A DNA stretch of 39,209 bases from Caldimonas manganoxidans ATCC BAA-369 (GTDB taxonomy: Bacteria > Pseudomonadota > Gammaproteobacteria > Burkholderiales > Burkholderiaceae_C). Shown here piece by piece: positions 25,503 to 33,309 of the stretch. Under the pieces are notes generated by a model that saw only the letters and a list, made by a program, of their open reading frames with translations, searched no databases and had not been told where the DNA came from. The position numbers and the translations under genes were made by a program. The DNA lies in the NCBI RefSeq assembly GCF_000381125.1, contig NZ_KB905954.1, positions 1-39,209 of the forward strand, read 5' to 3'. Position 1 is the first letter of the stretch. Each line of letters starts with the position of its first letter.

Positions 25503-26996
25503 ATGCAGGAGTTCGAACTCAAGTTTCAGGTGCCGTGGCCGCAGCGGTCGGCGCTGGAGGCGGCATTGCGGCAGCGCGGCGCGACGCGGCGGGTCCGCTT
25601 GCAGGCGGCTTACTTCGACACCCCGGGGCGCGAGTTGGCGCAAGCCGGCCTGGCCCTGCGGCTGCGCAAGGAGGGCCGGCACTGGGTGCAGACGCTCAAA
25701 GCCGCGGAAACCGATGCCTGGAGGCGCTTCGAGCATGACGTGAGGCTGAGGTCGATGCCGCCCATGGTCGATCCGACCCGCCATGCCGGCACATCGCCGG
25801 GCGATCGTCTGCTGGCCCTGGTGCGCCGCGCCGGCCCCCTGGCCGAGACGTACCGCACCGAGGTGTGGCGCCGGGCCTGCCGCATCGAGCATCGTCTGGG
25901 GCACGTGGAGCTGGCTTTCGACCTGGGCGAGATCCGCAGCGGTGAGCGCCGCTGGCCCGTGTGCGAATTCGAGATCGAGCTGCTCGACGGTGCGCCCGAG
26001 GCCGTGCTGGAGGTGGCGGAGCACTGGATGGCGCGCTTCGGCCTGTGGCTGGACATCCACTCCAAAGCCGAGCGAGGGGATCGCTTGGCCCAAGGGCTGC
26101 TCAGCGTGCCGGCCACGCCGGCCCGGGCCGTGACCTTGCCGCGCCGAGCAACGCTCGCCCAGGCCTGGCAGGCGGTGCTGGCGGCCATATGGGCGCATGT
26201 GGGCCCCAATGTCTGCGAGCTGGCGCATGACGACCCGCAGGCGGCACAGCACCGGGTCGAGCAGGTGCACCAAGCCCGCGTGGCCTTGCGGCGCCTGCGC
26301 ACGGCGCTGCGCTTTTTCGACGGCTGGCCCGGCGTGCCCGACACCGCAGCGGCCCAGGAGGCCGCGCGCGCCATCTTTGCCCGGCTGGGCCTGGCCCGTG
26401 ACCGCGATGTGGCTGCCGCCCTGCTCGGCCCGGTGTGGGCCGCAGCGGGGGTGTCGCCTCCGGAGTCGGCCATGCGCATGCCGGCGGGCTCGGACGGGGT
26501 GGCCGAGGCGTTGCGCAGCGCCGAGGCCCAGCGCTTGTGGTTGCAGTTGCTGCGCTGGCGTCTGGCCGGGCCCGGGCCGGGCGGGGAGGTGCCCTTTGCG
26601 CCCTTGGCCACCAAGCGTTTGCGCTCTTGGCACCGTGCGGTGGTGGCGCAGGCTGCCGGCTTCTCGGCCATGGACGATGCGCAACGGCATGCCTTGCGCA
26701 AGCGCATCAAGCGCCTGCGCTATGCGGTGGACTTCGCCGCCGATCTGTATGAGGCGGGTGCGGTCAAAGGCTACCGGCGTGCGCTGGCGGCGGCTCAGGA
26801 CTGCTTGGGCCAACTCCATGATGCCGCAATCGCTGGCGCCCGGCTGGCCGATGTCGATGCGCCATGGGCCTGGTACGCGCGCGGCTGGCTGACGGCGCGG
26901 CGCGAGGCGCTGTGGCCGGTGTGCCAGGCGAGTTTGGCGTCCTTGGCCGAGGCGCCGCGCTTCTGGAAGACCCTGCGCGGCAAGCGACCGGGATGA
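25503..26996 (+). CDS. CYTH-CHAD domain protein
   Basis: A 497-residue cytoplasmic protein. An N-terminal CYTH tunnel domain (about 1-205) opens with the ExExK motif (Glu3, Glu5, Lys7) and has the basic 'LALRLRKEGRHWVQTLK' strand. A helical CHAD domain (about 215-490) follows, with conserved His/Arg pairs such as 'VHQARVALRRLRTALRFF' and 'HALRKRIKRLRYAVDFAADLY'. CYTH proteins hydrolyse triphosphates with Mg2+; CHAD domains bind polyphosphate. The order equals E. coli YgiF. An inorganic triphosphatase with polyphosphate targeting is likely. A pseudokinase gene follows on the same strand. Confidence 0.9.
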   Translation: MQEFELKFQVPWPQRSALEAALRQRGATRRVRLQAAYFDTPGRELAQAGLALRLRKEGRHWVQTLKAAETDAWRRFEHDVRLRSMPPMVDPTRHAGTSPGDRLLALVRRAGPLAETYRTEVWRRACRIEHRLGHVELAFDLGEIRSGERRWPVCEFEIELLDGAPEAVLEVAEHWMARFGLWLDIHSKAERGDRLAQGLLSVPATPARAVTLPRRATLAQAWQAVLAAIWAHVGPNVCELAHDDPQAAQHRVEQVHQARVALRRLRTALRFFDGWPGVPDTAAAQEAARAIFARLGLARDRDVAAALLGPVWAAAGVSPPESAMRMPAGSDGVAEALRSAEAQRLWLQLLRWRLAGPGPGGEVPFAPLATKRLRSWHRAVVAQAAGFSAMDDAQRHALRKRIKRLRYAVDFAADLYEAGAVKGYRRALAAAQDCLGQLHDAAIAGARLADVDAPWAWYARGWLTARREALWPVCQASLASLAEAPRFWKTLRGKRPG

Positions 26997-27054
26997 CCGC
27001 CCGGCTGGCAGCCTGTTAGGCTCACGGGGTCTGCTGCCCATTCTGCGCATCCGC

Positions 27055-28488
27055 ATGCCCGTCGATGGCCCGTCCACTGCCGCGATCCACGAGCCGGTGC
27101 CGGCCGGCCCGCGTGTCTTGCCGGCGGGCACCCACTGGGGCGAGTTCGAGATCGAACGGGTTTTGAGCGAGTCGGGCACGGGGGTGGTCTATCTGGCCAC
27201 CGACCATGCCCTGGAGCTGCCGGTGGCGATCAAAGAGTACTTCCCGTTGCATCTGGCCTGGCGCGATGCCAACGGCCTGGTGCATCCGCAGCCAGGGCGG
27301 GATGTCCAGGCCTGGGAGGCCGGGCGGCGAGCCTTCATCGGCGAGGCGCGTTTGCTGGCCCGTTGCGAGCATCCCGCCCTGGTGCGCGTGTTGCGCTTGG
27401 CGCACACCGAGGGCATGGTCCGTTGTGTGATGCCCTTCATCCCGGGCAAGCCACTGTCGCAAACCCGCGAGTCGCCGCAGTGGATGCCTTCCGAAGCGCA
27501 GGTGTTGCAGGTGCTCGAGCCGCTGCTGGGGGCGCTGGAGGCCTTTCATGCCACGGGGCAAGTGCATGGGGCCGTGCGGCCGTCCAACATCTTGCTGCGT
27601 CCCGATGGGCAGCCGGTGTTGCTCGGGCCCGGCCATGCCAGCCGGGCCTCGGCCAGCGATCTGGTCGAGACGTTGATGGCGCGGCTGGAGCCGTCCTTTG
27701 CCCCGCCGGAGCTGAGTGTCTCGATCGGTGAGCACCAGCCCGGTCCCTGGAGCGATCTGTATGCCTTGGCGGCGGTGCTGCGCTGGTGGATGACCGGCAT
27801 GGTGCCTCCGCCGGCCGCGCAGGTGGCCGCCGGGCGGCGGCTGGAATCGATGGATGAGCTGTTGCGCCGGCTGTGCGGGGCTTGGCCTCAGCGGCCCTAT
27901 GCCTCGGCTTTGCTCGAAGCGCTGGATGCGGCCTTGCTGCCGGCCCCGCGCGAGCGGCCGCGCAGTGTGGCGGAGTTCCGTGCCCGGCTCGGCGAGCGAG
28001 CCGGCGCCCGCCTGGGGGGCTGGCCCTCGGCGGCGCCGGCGGCCTTCCAGGCCGCCACGGGCATGCCCGGCCACCGGCCGCCTCCGCCGGCCGAGGCCGC
28101 CGTCGCCGCGCCGCCGCTCGCGCGGTCGCGGCCGATGCCCCTGGAGCCGACCCCGGCCGCCACGGCCTCGCAGGAGGCGCAGGCCACGGCGTCTGCGCTT
28201 CCGCCTGAGCACTTGGCCCGCTGGCGCTTGCCCCGCTCCGAGGGGGCGGTGCTGTCCTGGTTTCAACGCTGGCGCCAGGCCTTGGTCGGGGCAGCCCTGG
28301 CCGTGATGTTCGTCGCTGTGTGGTTCCTGGATCCGCCAGCGCCATCGGCTCCCGCCCCAGGGCTTGGCCCGAGGTGGGAAGACGCGCCCGCCCGCGTGGA
28401 CGATGCGGCCTCCTCGACCGCGGCTGCGGCAAGTCCGAACTCGGCCTCTGCCCCCGAGGTGCGCGCGCCGCAGGCGGCCTCACGCTAG
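27055..28488 (+). CDS. Membrane-anchored protein pseudokinase (Ser/Thr kinase fold)
   Basis: A 477-residue protein with a eukaryotic-like kinase fold at about 29-290. The Gly loop LSESGTGVV, ATP-site Lys60 (VAIK) and helix-C Glu97 are present. The catalytic loop HRDxKPxN reads HGAVRPSN (171-178), losing the catalytic Asp and Lys, and the DFG segment reads LGP (190-192). Phosphotransfer is therefore unlikely. A Pro/Ala-rich linker (about 310-400) leads to one transmembrane helix (about 406-424) and a short Ala/Ser-rich tail. A regulatory or scaffold role is inferred. The start at 27055 follows the CYTH-CHAD stop by 58 nt. Confidence 0.86.
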   Translation: MPVDGPSTAAIHEPVPAGPRVLPAGTHWGEFEIERVLSESGTGVVYLATDHALELPVAIKEYFPLHLAWRDANGLVHPQPGRDVQAWEAGRRAFIGEARLLARCEHPALVRVLRLAHTEGMVRCVMPFIPGKPLSQTRESPQWMPSEAQVLQVLEPLLGALEAFHATGQVHGAVRPSNILLRPDGQPVLLGPGHASRASASDLVETLMARLEPSFAPPELSVSIGEHQPGPWSDLYALAAVLRWWMTGMVPPPAAQVAAGRRLESMDELLRRLCGAWPQRPYASALLEALDAALLPAPRERPRSVAEFRARLGERAGARLGGWPSAAPAAFQAATGMPGHRPPPPAEAAVAAPPLARSRPMPLEPTPAATASQEAQATASALPPEHLARWRLPRSEGAVLSWFQRWRQALVGAALAVMFVAVWFLDPPAPSAPAPGLGPRWEDAPARVDDAASSTAAAASPNSASAPEVRAPQAASR

Positions 28489-28489
28489 C

Positions 28490-29428
28490 TCAGGCGGGAG
28501 AGGACTCCACGAAGGTGGGCGCCCGCGGAGGGCGCCCATCGAGCTCGCCGAACAGTTCGATGGCCAGCTCGCGCAGCCAGCGATTGCCCGGATCGTTGTG
28601 GAAGCGATGGCTCCAGTGCAAGGCCACGGTGAAGGCCGGCAGGTCGATCTCGGGCTCCACCACGCCCAGCGTGCCGCCGCGCGCAAAGGTCAGGGCGGTG
28701 CGGCGCGGCACGATGACGGCCAGGTCGGTTTCGCGCACGATGGACGGAATCACCATGAAATGCGGGATGCTCAGGCGGATGCGGTCTTGCAAGCCCAAGG
28801 TGTGCAGCACGCGCGAGGTTTCGGTGTGCTGGCGCACCACGATGTAGTCCATGCGCGCCAGCCAGTCGCGCGTGGGCGGCTCACGCAGCAGCGGGTGATC
28901 GGCGCGGGTGAGCACCACGTATTTCTCGTGCAGCAAATCCCAGCGTTCGGTGGCATCCACGCCGGGCAGATAACCGAAGGCCAGGTCGATCTTGCCGGTA
29001 TCCAAGGCGTCCTGGATCTGACCGTATTCGAGCTGATGCGTCTCGATGCGCACCTGGGGCGCGACGGCGCGCACCGCATGCATCAACGCCGGCAAGAAAA
29101 CGCCTTCGCCGATGTCGCTCATGTGGATGCGGAAGGTCTTGCGCGCGCAGGCCGGATCGAAGCCGCCGCTGGCGTGCAAGGCTTCCTCGATGAGCTGTAG
29201 CGCCTGACGCACGCCACCGGCCAGGGCATCGGCCTTGGCCGTGGGGGCCACGCCACCGGCAATGCGCACGAACAGCGCATCGCCCAGCAGCAGGCGCAAG
29301 CGGGTGATGCCGTGACTGACCGCCGGCTGCGACAGGCCCAGCATGTCGGCCGCACGGCTCACATTGCGCTGCTGATACACCGCATCGAAGATGCGCAGCA
29401 GGTTGAGGTCGATGTCGCGCAGATCCAT
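28490..29428 (-). CDS. LysR-family transcriptional regulator
   Basis: A 312-residue LysR regulator. The N-terminal winged helix has 'LNLLRIFDAVYQQRNVSRAADMLGLSQPAVSHGITRLRLLLGD', and the type-2 periplasmic-binding-like effector domain extends from about residue 90. The effector is unknown. It is encoded 27 nt downstream of the Bug-type binding protein on the same strand and may be co-transcribed with it, not divergent as in most LysR units. Its stop abuts the pseudokinase stop with 1 nt between, so the two genes converge. Confidence 0.93.
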   Translation of the reverse strand: MDLRDIDLNLLRIFDAVYQQRNVSRAADMLGLSQPAVSHGITRLRLLLGDALFVRIAGGVAPTAKADALAGGVRQALQLIEEALHASGGFDPACARKTFRIHMSDIGEGVFLPALMHAVRAVAPQVRIETHQLEYGQIQDALDTGKIDLAFGYLPGVDATERWDLLHEKYVVLTRADHPLLREPPTRDWLARMDYIVVRQHTETSRVLHTLGLQDRIRLSIPHFMVIPSIVRETDLAVIVPRRTALTFARGGTLGVVEPEIDLPAFTVALHWSHRFHNDPGNRWLRELAIELFGELDGRPPRAPTFVESSPA

Positions 29429-29455
29429 GCGCGGGGCCCGGTGCGCGGTGCGCGC

Positions 29456-30433
29456 TCAGTGCAGCGTGGCGCCGCTGGCTTTGACGACCTTCTCGTACTT
29501 CGCCAGCTCGGCCTGGACGAAGGCAGCGAACTGTGCAGGCGTGGTGGGCGAGGGCTCGGCCATCAGCTGGGCGAAACGGGCTTTGACCTCTGCATCTTGC
29601 AGGGCCTTGACGAAGACCTCGTTGAGCCGTCGCACCACGTCGGCCGGCGTGCCGCCAGGGGCGAACAGGCCGAACCAGGTGTCCACCGCAAAGCCCCGCA
29701 AGCCGGATTCGGCGATGGTGGGCAGCTCGGGCATCGCGCTGGAGCGCTGCGCGGTCGTCACGGCCAGGGCCTTGAGGCGGCCGGCACGGATGTTGGCCGC
29801 TGCGGCGGCGAGGTTGTCGAAGTTCAGGTCCACTTGTCCGGCCAGCAGGCCGAGTTGGGCCGGCGCGGCGCCGGCATAGGGAATGTGCACCATGCTCACC
29901 TTGGCCTGGGCCTTGAACATTTCGCCAGCCAAGTGCCCGGCGCTGCCATTGCCGCCCGAGCCGTAGTTCAGCCGTCCCGGGTGCGACCGGGCATAGGCGA
30001 TGAGGTCGGCGACGCTGCCGATCTTCAAGCGCTGTGCGGTCTCGGTGTTCATCACCAGCACATTGGGCACGCGCGCCACCAGGGTGATCGGTGCGAAGTC
30101 GCGGATCGGGTCGTAAGGCATCCGCGCGTACAGCCAGGGATTGATGGCATGGGTGGCCACCGCCCCCATCACCAGGGTGTGGCCGTCCGGGGCGGATTTG
30201 GCCACATGATCGGCGCCCAGGTTGCCGCCCGCTCCAGGGCGGTTTTCCACGATCACCGGGCCGAGGCCGTCCTTGGCCTTGTCGGCCAGCAACCGTGCCA
30301 CGGTATCCAATGGGCCGTCGGCCGGGTAGGGCACGACCAGGCGCACGGGGCGCGTCTGCGCCTGGATCAGACCGGGCCAGGCTAGCGTGGCCCCCAAGGC
30401 GGCATGGGCCAGCAGCCAATTGCGACGATTCAT
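29456..30433 (-). CDS. Bug/TctC-family periplasmic binding protein
   Basis: A 325-residue secreted protein with signal peptide MNRRNWLLAHAALGATLAWP...AQA. It has the hallmarks of the tripartite tricarboxylate receptor family: 'RPVRLVVPYPADGPLDTVARLLADKAKDGLGPVIVENRPGAGGNLG', 'YARSHPGRLNYGSGGNGSAGHLAGEMF' and 'VHIPYAGAAPA'. These bind organic acids in the periplasm. No TctA or TctB membrane partners are seen, which is common for this large betaproteobacterial family. GGAG precedes the ATG at 30433; longer frames run into the reductase gene. The ligand is unknown, and the LysR gene downstream may regulate it. Confidence 0.9.
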   Translation of the reverse strand: MNRRNWLLAHAALGATLAWPGLIQAQTRPVRLVVPYPADGPLDTVARLLADKAKDGLGPVIVENRPGAGGNLGADHVAKSAPDGHTLVMGAVATHAINPWLYARMPYDPIRDFAPITLVARVPNVLVMNTETAQRLKIGSVADLIAYARSHPGRLNYGSGGNGSAGHLAGEMFKAQAKVSMVHIPYAGAAPAQLGLLAGQVDLNFDNLAAAAANIRAGRLKALAVTTAQRSSAMPELPTIAESGLRGFAVDTWFGLFAPGGTPADVVRRLNEVFVKALQDAEVKARFAQLMAEPSPTTPAQFAAFVQAELAKYEKVVKASGATLH

Positions 30434-30471
30434 GGTGGTCTCCTCGTGGGCGATCGAGCGATGTTCGCGAC

Positions 30472-31503
30472 TCAGTGCTTGTCGGCTTCGGAGGTGAAGG
30501 CGTCGGCGTAGAACTCGTCTTCGGGCAATCCGCAGTGCGCCACGAAGTCGCGCCGGGCCGACTCGACCATCACCGGTGCGCCGCAGGCGTAGACCTGGTG
30601 GCCCGACAAATCCGGCCAATCGGCCATCACGGCCTGGTGCACGAAGCCGGTGCGACCGCTCCAGGCATCCTCGGCCGTGGGTTCGGACAGTACCGGCACG
30701 TAGCGCAGCCAGGGCAGGCGAGCAGCGGCGGCCTGGGCCCAGTCGTCCAGATAGAGGTCGGCGCGGCGACGACAGCCCCAGTACAGCACGGTGGGGCGTG
30801 CCAATGCCTTGTGTTCCATGTGCTCGAGGATGGCCTTGATCGGCGCAAAGCCGGTGCCCGAGGCCAGCAGCACGATGGGCTTGTCGCTGTCTTCCCGCAG
30901 GAAGAAGCTGCCAAAGGGGCCTTCCATGCGCAGGATGTCTTTTTCCTTCATCGCGCCGAACACATGGTCGGTGAACTTGCCGCCGGGCATGTGGCGGATG
31001 TGCAGTTCGATGCCCGGCTGCGTCTCCTGCGTGTGCGGTGCGTTGGCCATCGAGTAGCTGCGGCGGGAGCCATCGCGCAAGATGAATTCCACGTACTGCC
31101 CCGCGTGGTACTGCAGGCGGTCATTGGCCGGCAACTGCAGCTTGAGCACGGCCACATCGGGGGCGGGCTTGTCGATGCGGCTGACGCGGCAGGGCATCTT
31201 CTTGATCGGGAACTGACCGGCACCGACCACTTCCCGCGACTCGATCACCAGGTCGGTTTGGGGCGTGGCACAGCAGGTGAGGATGTAGCCGGCTTCTTCC
31301 TCGGCAGGGCTCAAGGCCTTGAGCTGATGAGCGCCGTGGATCACGCGCCCGTCTTTCAGGCGGCTTTTGCACGAGCCGCAGGCTCCATCTTTGCAGCCAT
31401 AGGGCAGGCCCACGCCCTGACGGATCGCGGCGGCCAGCACGGCTTCGTCGCGCTCGACGGTGAAGGTGTGGCCACTGGGCTGCACGGTCACGGTGAAGGT
31501 CAT
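30472..31503 (-). CDS. Ferredoxin-linked NAD(P)H flavin reductase (AscD-like)
   Basis: A 343-residue, three-domain reductase. An N-terminal plant-type [2Fe-2S] ferredoxin has Cys37, Cys42, Cys45 and Cys77 (CKDGACGSC...CC). An FAD domain (about 100-200) has 'RSYSMANAPH', and a C-terminal NAD(P)H domain has 'LLASGTGFAPIKAILEH'. The order matches phenol-hydroxylase reductase and CDP-6-deoxy-glucoseen reductase types. It should move electrons from NAD(P)H to a partner oxygenase or hydroxylase; none is adjacent. It starts 84 nt from the divergent SDR gene. It may be the first gene of the run with the Bug and LysR genes. Confidence 0.87.
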   Translation of the reverse strand: MTFTVTVQPSGHTFTVERDEAVLAAAIRQGVGLPYGCKDGACGSCKSRLKDGRVIHGAHQLKALSPAEEEAGYILTCCATPQTDLVIESREVVGAGQFPIKKMPCRVSRIDKPAPDVAVLKLQLPANDRLQYHAGQYVEFILRDGSRRSYSMANAPHTQETQPGIELHIRHMPGGKFTDHVFGAMKEKDILRMEGPFGSFFLREDSDKPIVLLASGTGFAPIKAILEHMEHKALARPTVLYWGCRRRADLYLDDWAQAAAARLPWLRYVPVLSEPTAEDAWSGRTGFVHQAVMADWPDLSGHQVYACGAPVMVESARRDFVAHCGLPEDEFYADAFTSEADKH

Positions 31504-31586
31504 GGCAAGCCTCGTAAACTGGGAAACCTCTTATTTTGCCCGCTGGTGCAAAGCCCCTTGGTGGGCCAGCGGCCGGTCTGTCTGTC

Positions 31587-32492
31587 ATGGTCCAGCCCTC
31601 GCTTGCTCTGCCCCGTCTGCTGCGTCGTCCGCGTGTGCTCATCGTCGGTTGCGGCGATGTTGGCTTGCGGGTGGTGCGTTTGTTGGTGCCACGTTGGAAG
31701 GTGTGGGCGCTGACCTCGCAGCCCAGCCGCGTGGCCGCCTTGCGGGCGGCCGGGGCCGTGCCTCTGGTGGGCAATCTGGACGAACCGGCCAGCTTGAGCC
31801 GTCTGGCCGGCCTGGCCGATGTGGTGCTGCACCTGGCGCCACCACCGGGCCGAGGCTGTACCGACCCGCGCACCGGCGCGTTGCTGCACGCGCTGGCTCG
31901 CCGCAGCGCGCCGCGCTGTCTCGTCTATGCCAGCACCACCGGGGTCTACGGAGATGCTCAGGGGCTGCGTTTCGACGAGACGCGCCCTGTGGCGCCCTGC
32001 TCGGACCGCGCCCGGCGCCGCGTCGATGCCGAGGCCCGAGTGCGGGGGTTCGGGCGGGTCTTCGGTGTGCGCGTGACCGTCTTGCGCATTCCCGGCATCT
32101 ATGCGGGCGACCGTCCCGGCGGCCATCCGCGCGACCGCTTGCTGCGCGGCACGCCGGTGCTGCGCCCCGAGGACGATGTCTACACCAACCACATCCACGC
32201 CGACGACTTGGCCCGTGCCTGCGTGGCGGCGATCGCGCGTGGCAAGCCGCAACGGGTGGTGCATGTGTGTGACCATACCGAGTTGAAGATGGGGGACTAC
32301 TTCGACCTGGCGGCCGATCTGTGCGGGCTGCCTCGGCCCCCACGGATCAGCCGAACCCAGGCTTGCGAGCAGTTGGCGCCCACGCTGCTGTCCTTCATGA
32401 GCGAATCGCGTCGGCTGGACAACGGCCGGCTGCTGCGTGAGCTGCGCCTGCGATTGCGCTACCCGACGGTGCGCGAGGGCTTGCTGGCTTGA
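31587..32492 (+). CDS. NAD-binding SDR-family (YeeZ-like) protein
   Basis: A 301-residue extended SDR-type protein. The Rossmann motif 'VLIVGCGDVGLRVVRLL' near the N-terminus has the GxGxxG pattern, and 'LVYASTTGVYGD' and 'VLRIPGIYAGDRPGG' follow. The Tyr-xxx-Lys catalytic pair is not visible where expected, so it resembles the atypical E. coli YeeZ rather than a classical epimerase. The substrate is unknown. I chose ATG 31587; a TTG 51 nt upstream lies in frame but lacks any family match. It converges on the rhomboid gene. Confidence 0.84.
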   Translation: MVQPSLALPRLLRRPRVLIVGCGDVGLRVVRLLVPRWKVWALTSQPSRVAALRAAGAVPLVGNLDEPASLSRLAGLADVVLHLAPPPGRGCTDPRTGALLHALARRSAPRCLVYASTTGVYGDAQGLRFDETRPVAPCSDRARRRVDAEARVRGFGRVFGVRVTVLRIPGIYAGDRPGGHPRDRLLRGTPVLRPEDDVYTNHIHADDLARACVAAIARGKPQRVVHVCDHTELKMGDYFDLAADLCGLPRPPRISRTQACEQLAPTLLSFMSESRRLDNGRLLRELRLRLRYPTVREGLLA

Positions 32493-32525
32493 GCCGTCTG
32501 GGGCCCACACGCCCCTCGGCCGTGC

Positions 32526-33128
32526 TCAAAACCGGCGGCCTCGTGGAAAGGGCGGCTTGCCACGCCAATACTGGATCATCAAGAAACCGCCCAACATCCC
32601 GCCCAGATGGGCGAAATGGGCGATGCCCGAGGCCGTGCCAGACATGCCGAAGATGAGTTCCAGGGCGCCAAACAGAGCCACGAAGTATTTGGCCTTCATC
32701 GGGATCGGCGGGAACAACGGCACGATGATGCGGTTGGGAAACATCATGCCGAAGGCCAACAGCAAGCCGAACAGCCCGCCGGAGGCGCCCACGGTCGGAT
32801 AGCGTGCGCCGCTGAGGTAAGTGACCACGAGCTGCAAGGCCGCAGCGGCCAGCACACTGGCCAGCAGGAAGTGCACATAGCGGCGCTGTCCCCATAGGCG
32901 TTCGAGCTCGCTGCCGAACATCCACAGGCCCAGCATGTTGAAGAACAAGTGACCGATGCCGCCATGCAGGAAGGCATAGGTCACGACCTGCCAGGGCATG
33001 AAAAAGTCGCTCAGCAGCGGCCACAGCGCGAACACGCGCGTCAGCGTCAGGCCCAGCAGCATGTCGAGCGAGAAAGCGGCCACGTTGGCCAGGAGCAGCG
33101 CCTTGGTGACGGGGGGCAATGGGGGCAT
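32526..33128 (-). CDS. Rhomboid-family intramembrane serine protease
   Basis: A 200-residue, six-transmembrane rhomboid. Nucleophile Ser116 lies in GASGGLFG, catalytic His174 in AHFAHLGGM, and the oxyanion-side motif 'HGGIGHLFFNM' is at about residues 55-65. Rhomboids cleave transmembrane substrates within the membrane. The protein is the short, bacterial basic form without a cytosolic domain. The start at 33128 gives MPPLPPVTKALLLANVAAF, a sensible first helix; a longer frame to 33521 overlaps the divergent PBP gene and would add unlikely basic sequence. Substrates are unknown. Confidence 0.92.
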   Translation of the reverse strand: MPPLPPVTKALLLANVAAFSLDMLLGLTLTRVFALWPLLSDFFMPWQVVTYAFLHGGIGHLFFNMLGLWMFGSELERLWGQRRYVHFLLASVLAAAALQLVVTYLSGARYPTVGASGGLFGLLLAFGMMFPNRIIVPLFPPIPMKAKYFVALFGALELIFGMSGTASGIAHFAHLGGMLGGFLMIQYWRGKPPFPRGRRF

Positions 33129-33309
33129 GAGGCGTGGTCGTTGTGGGCAGTGGTGCCAGGCATCATAGCGGCGAAGGCCGCGGGTCGGTGCGCCTGAGGT
33201 CTCTGGGCCATGCCCCTGAGCGTAAGGGGGGTGGGGCGGCGGGATGCGCACACGGGGTCTTCGTCGCGTTATCTTTGGCATACACAACGGAAGGTGACGG
33301 GGAGCCTCG

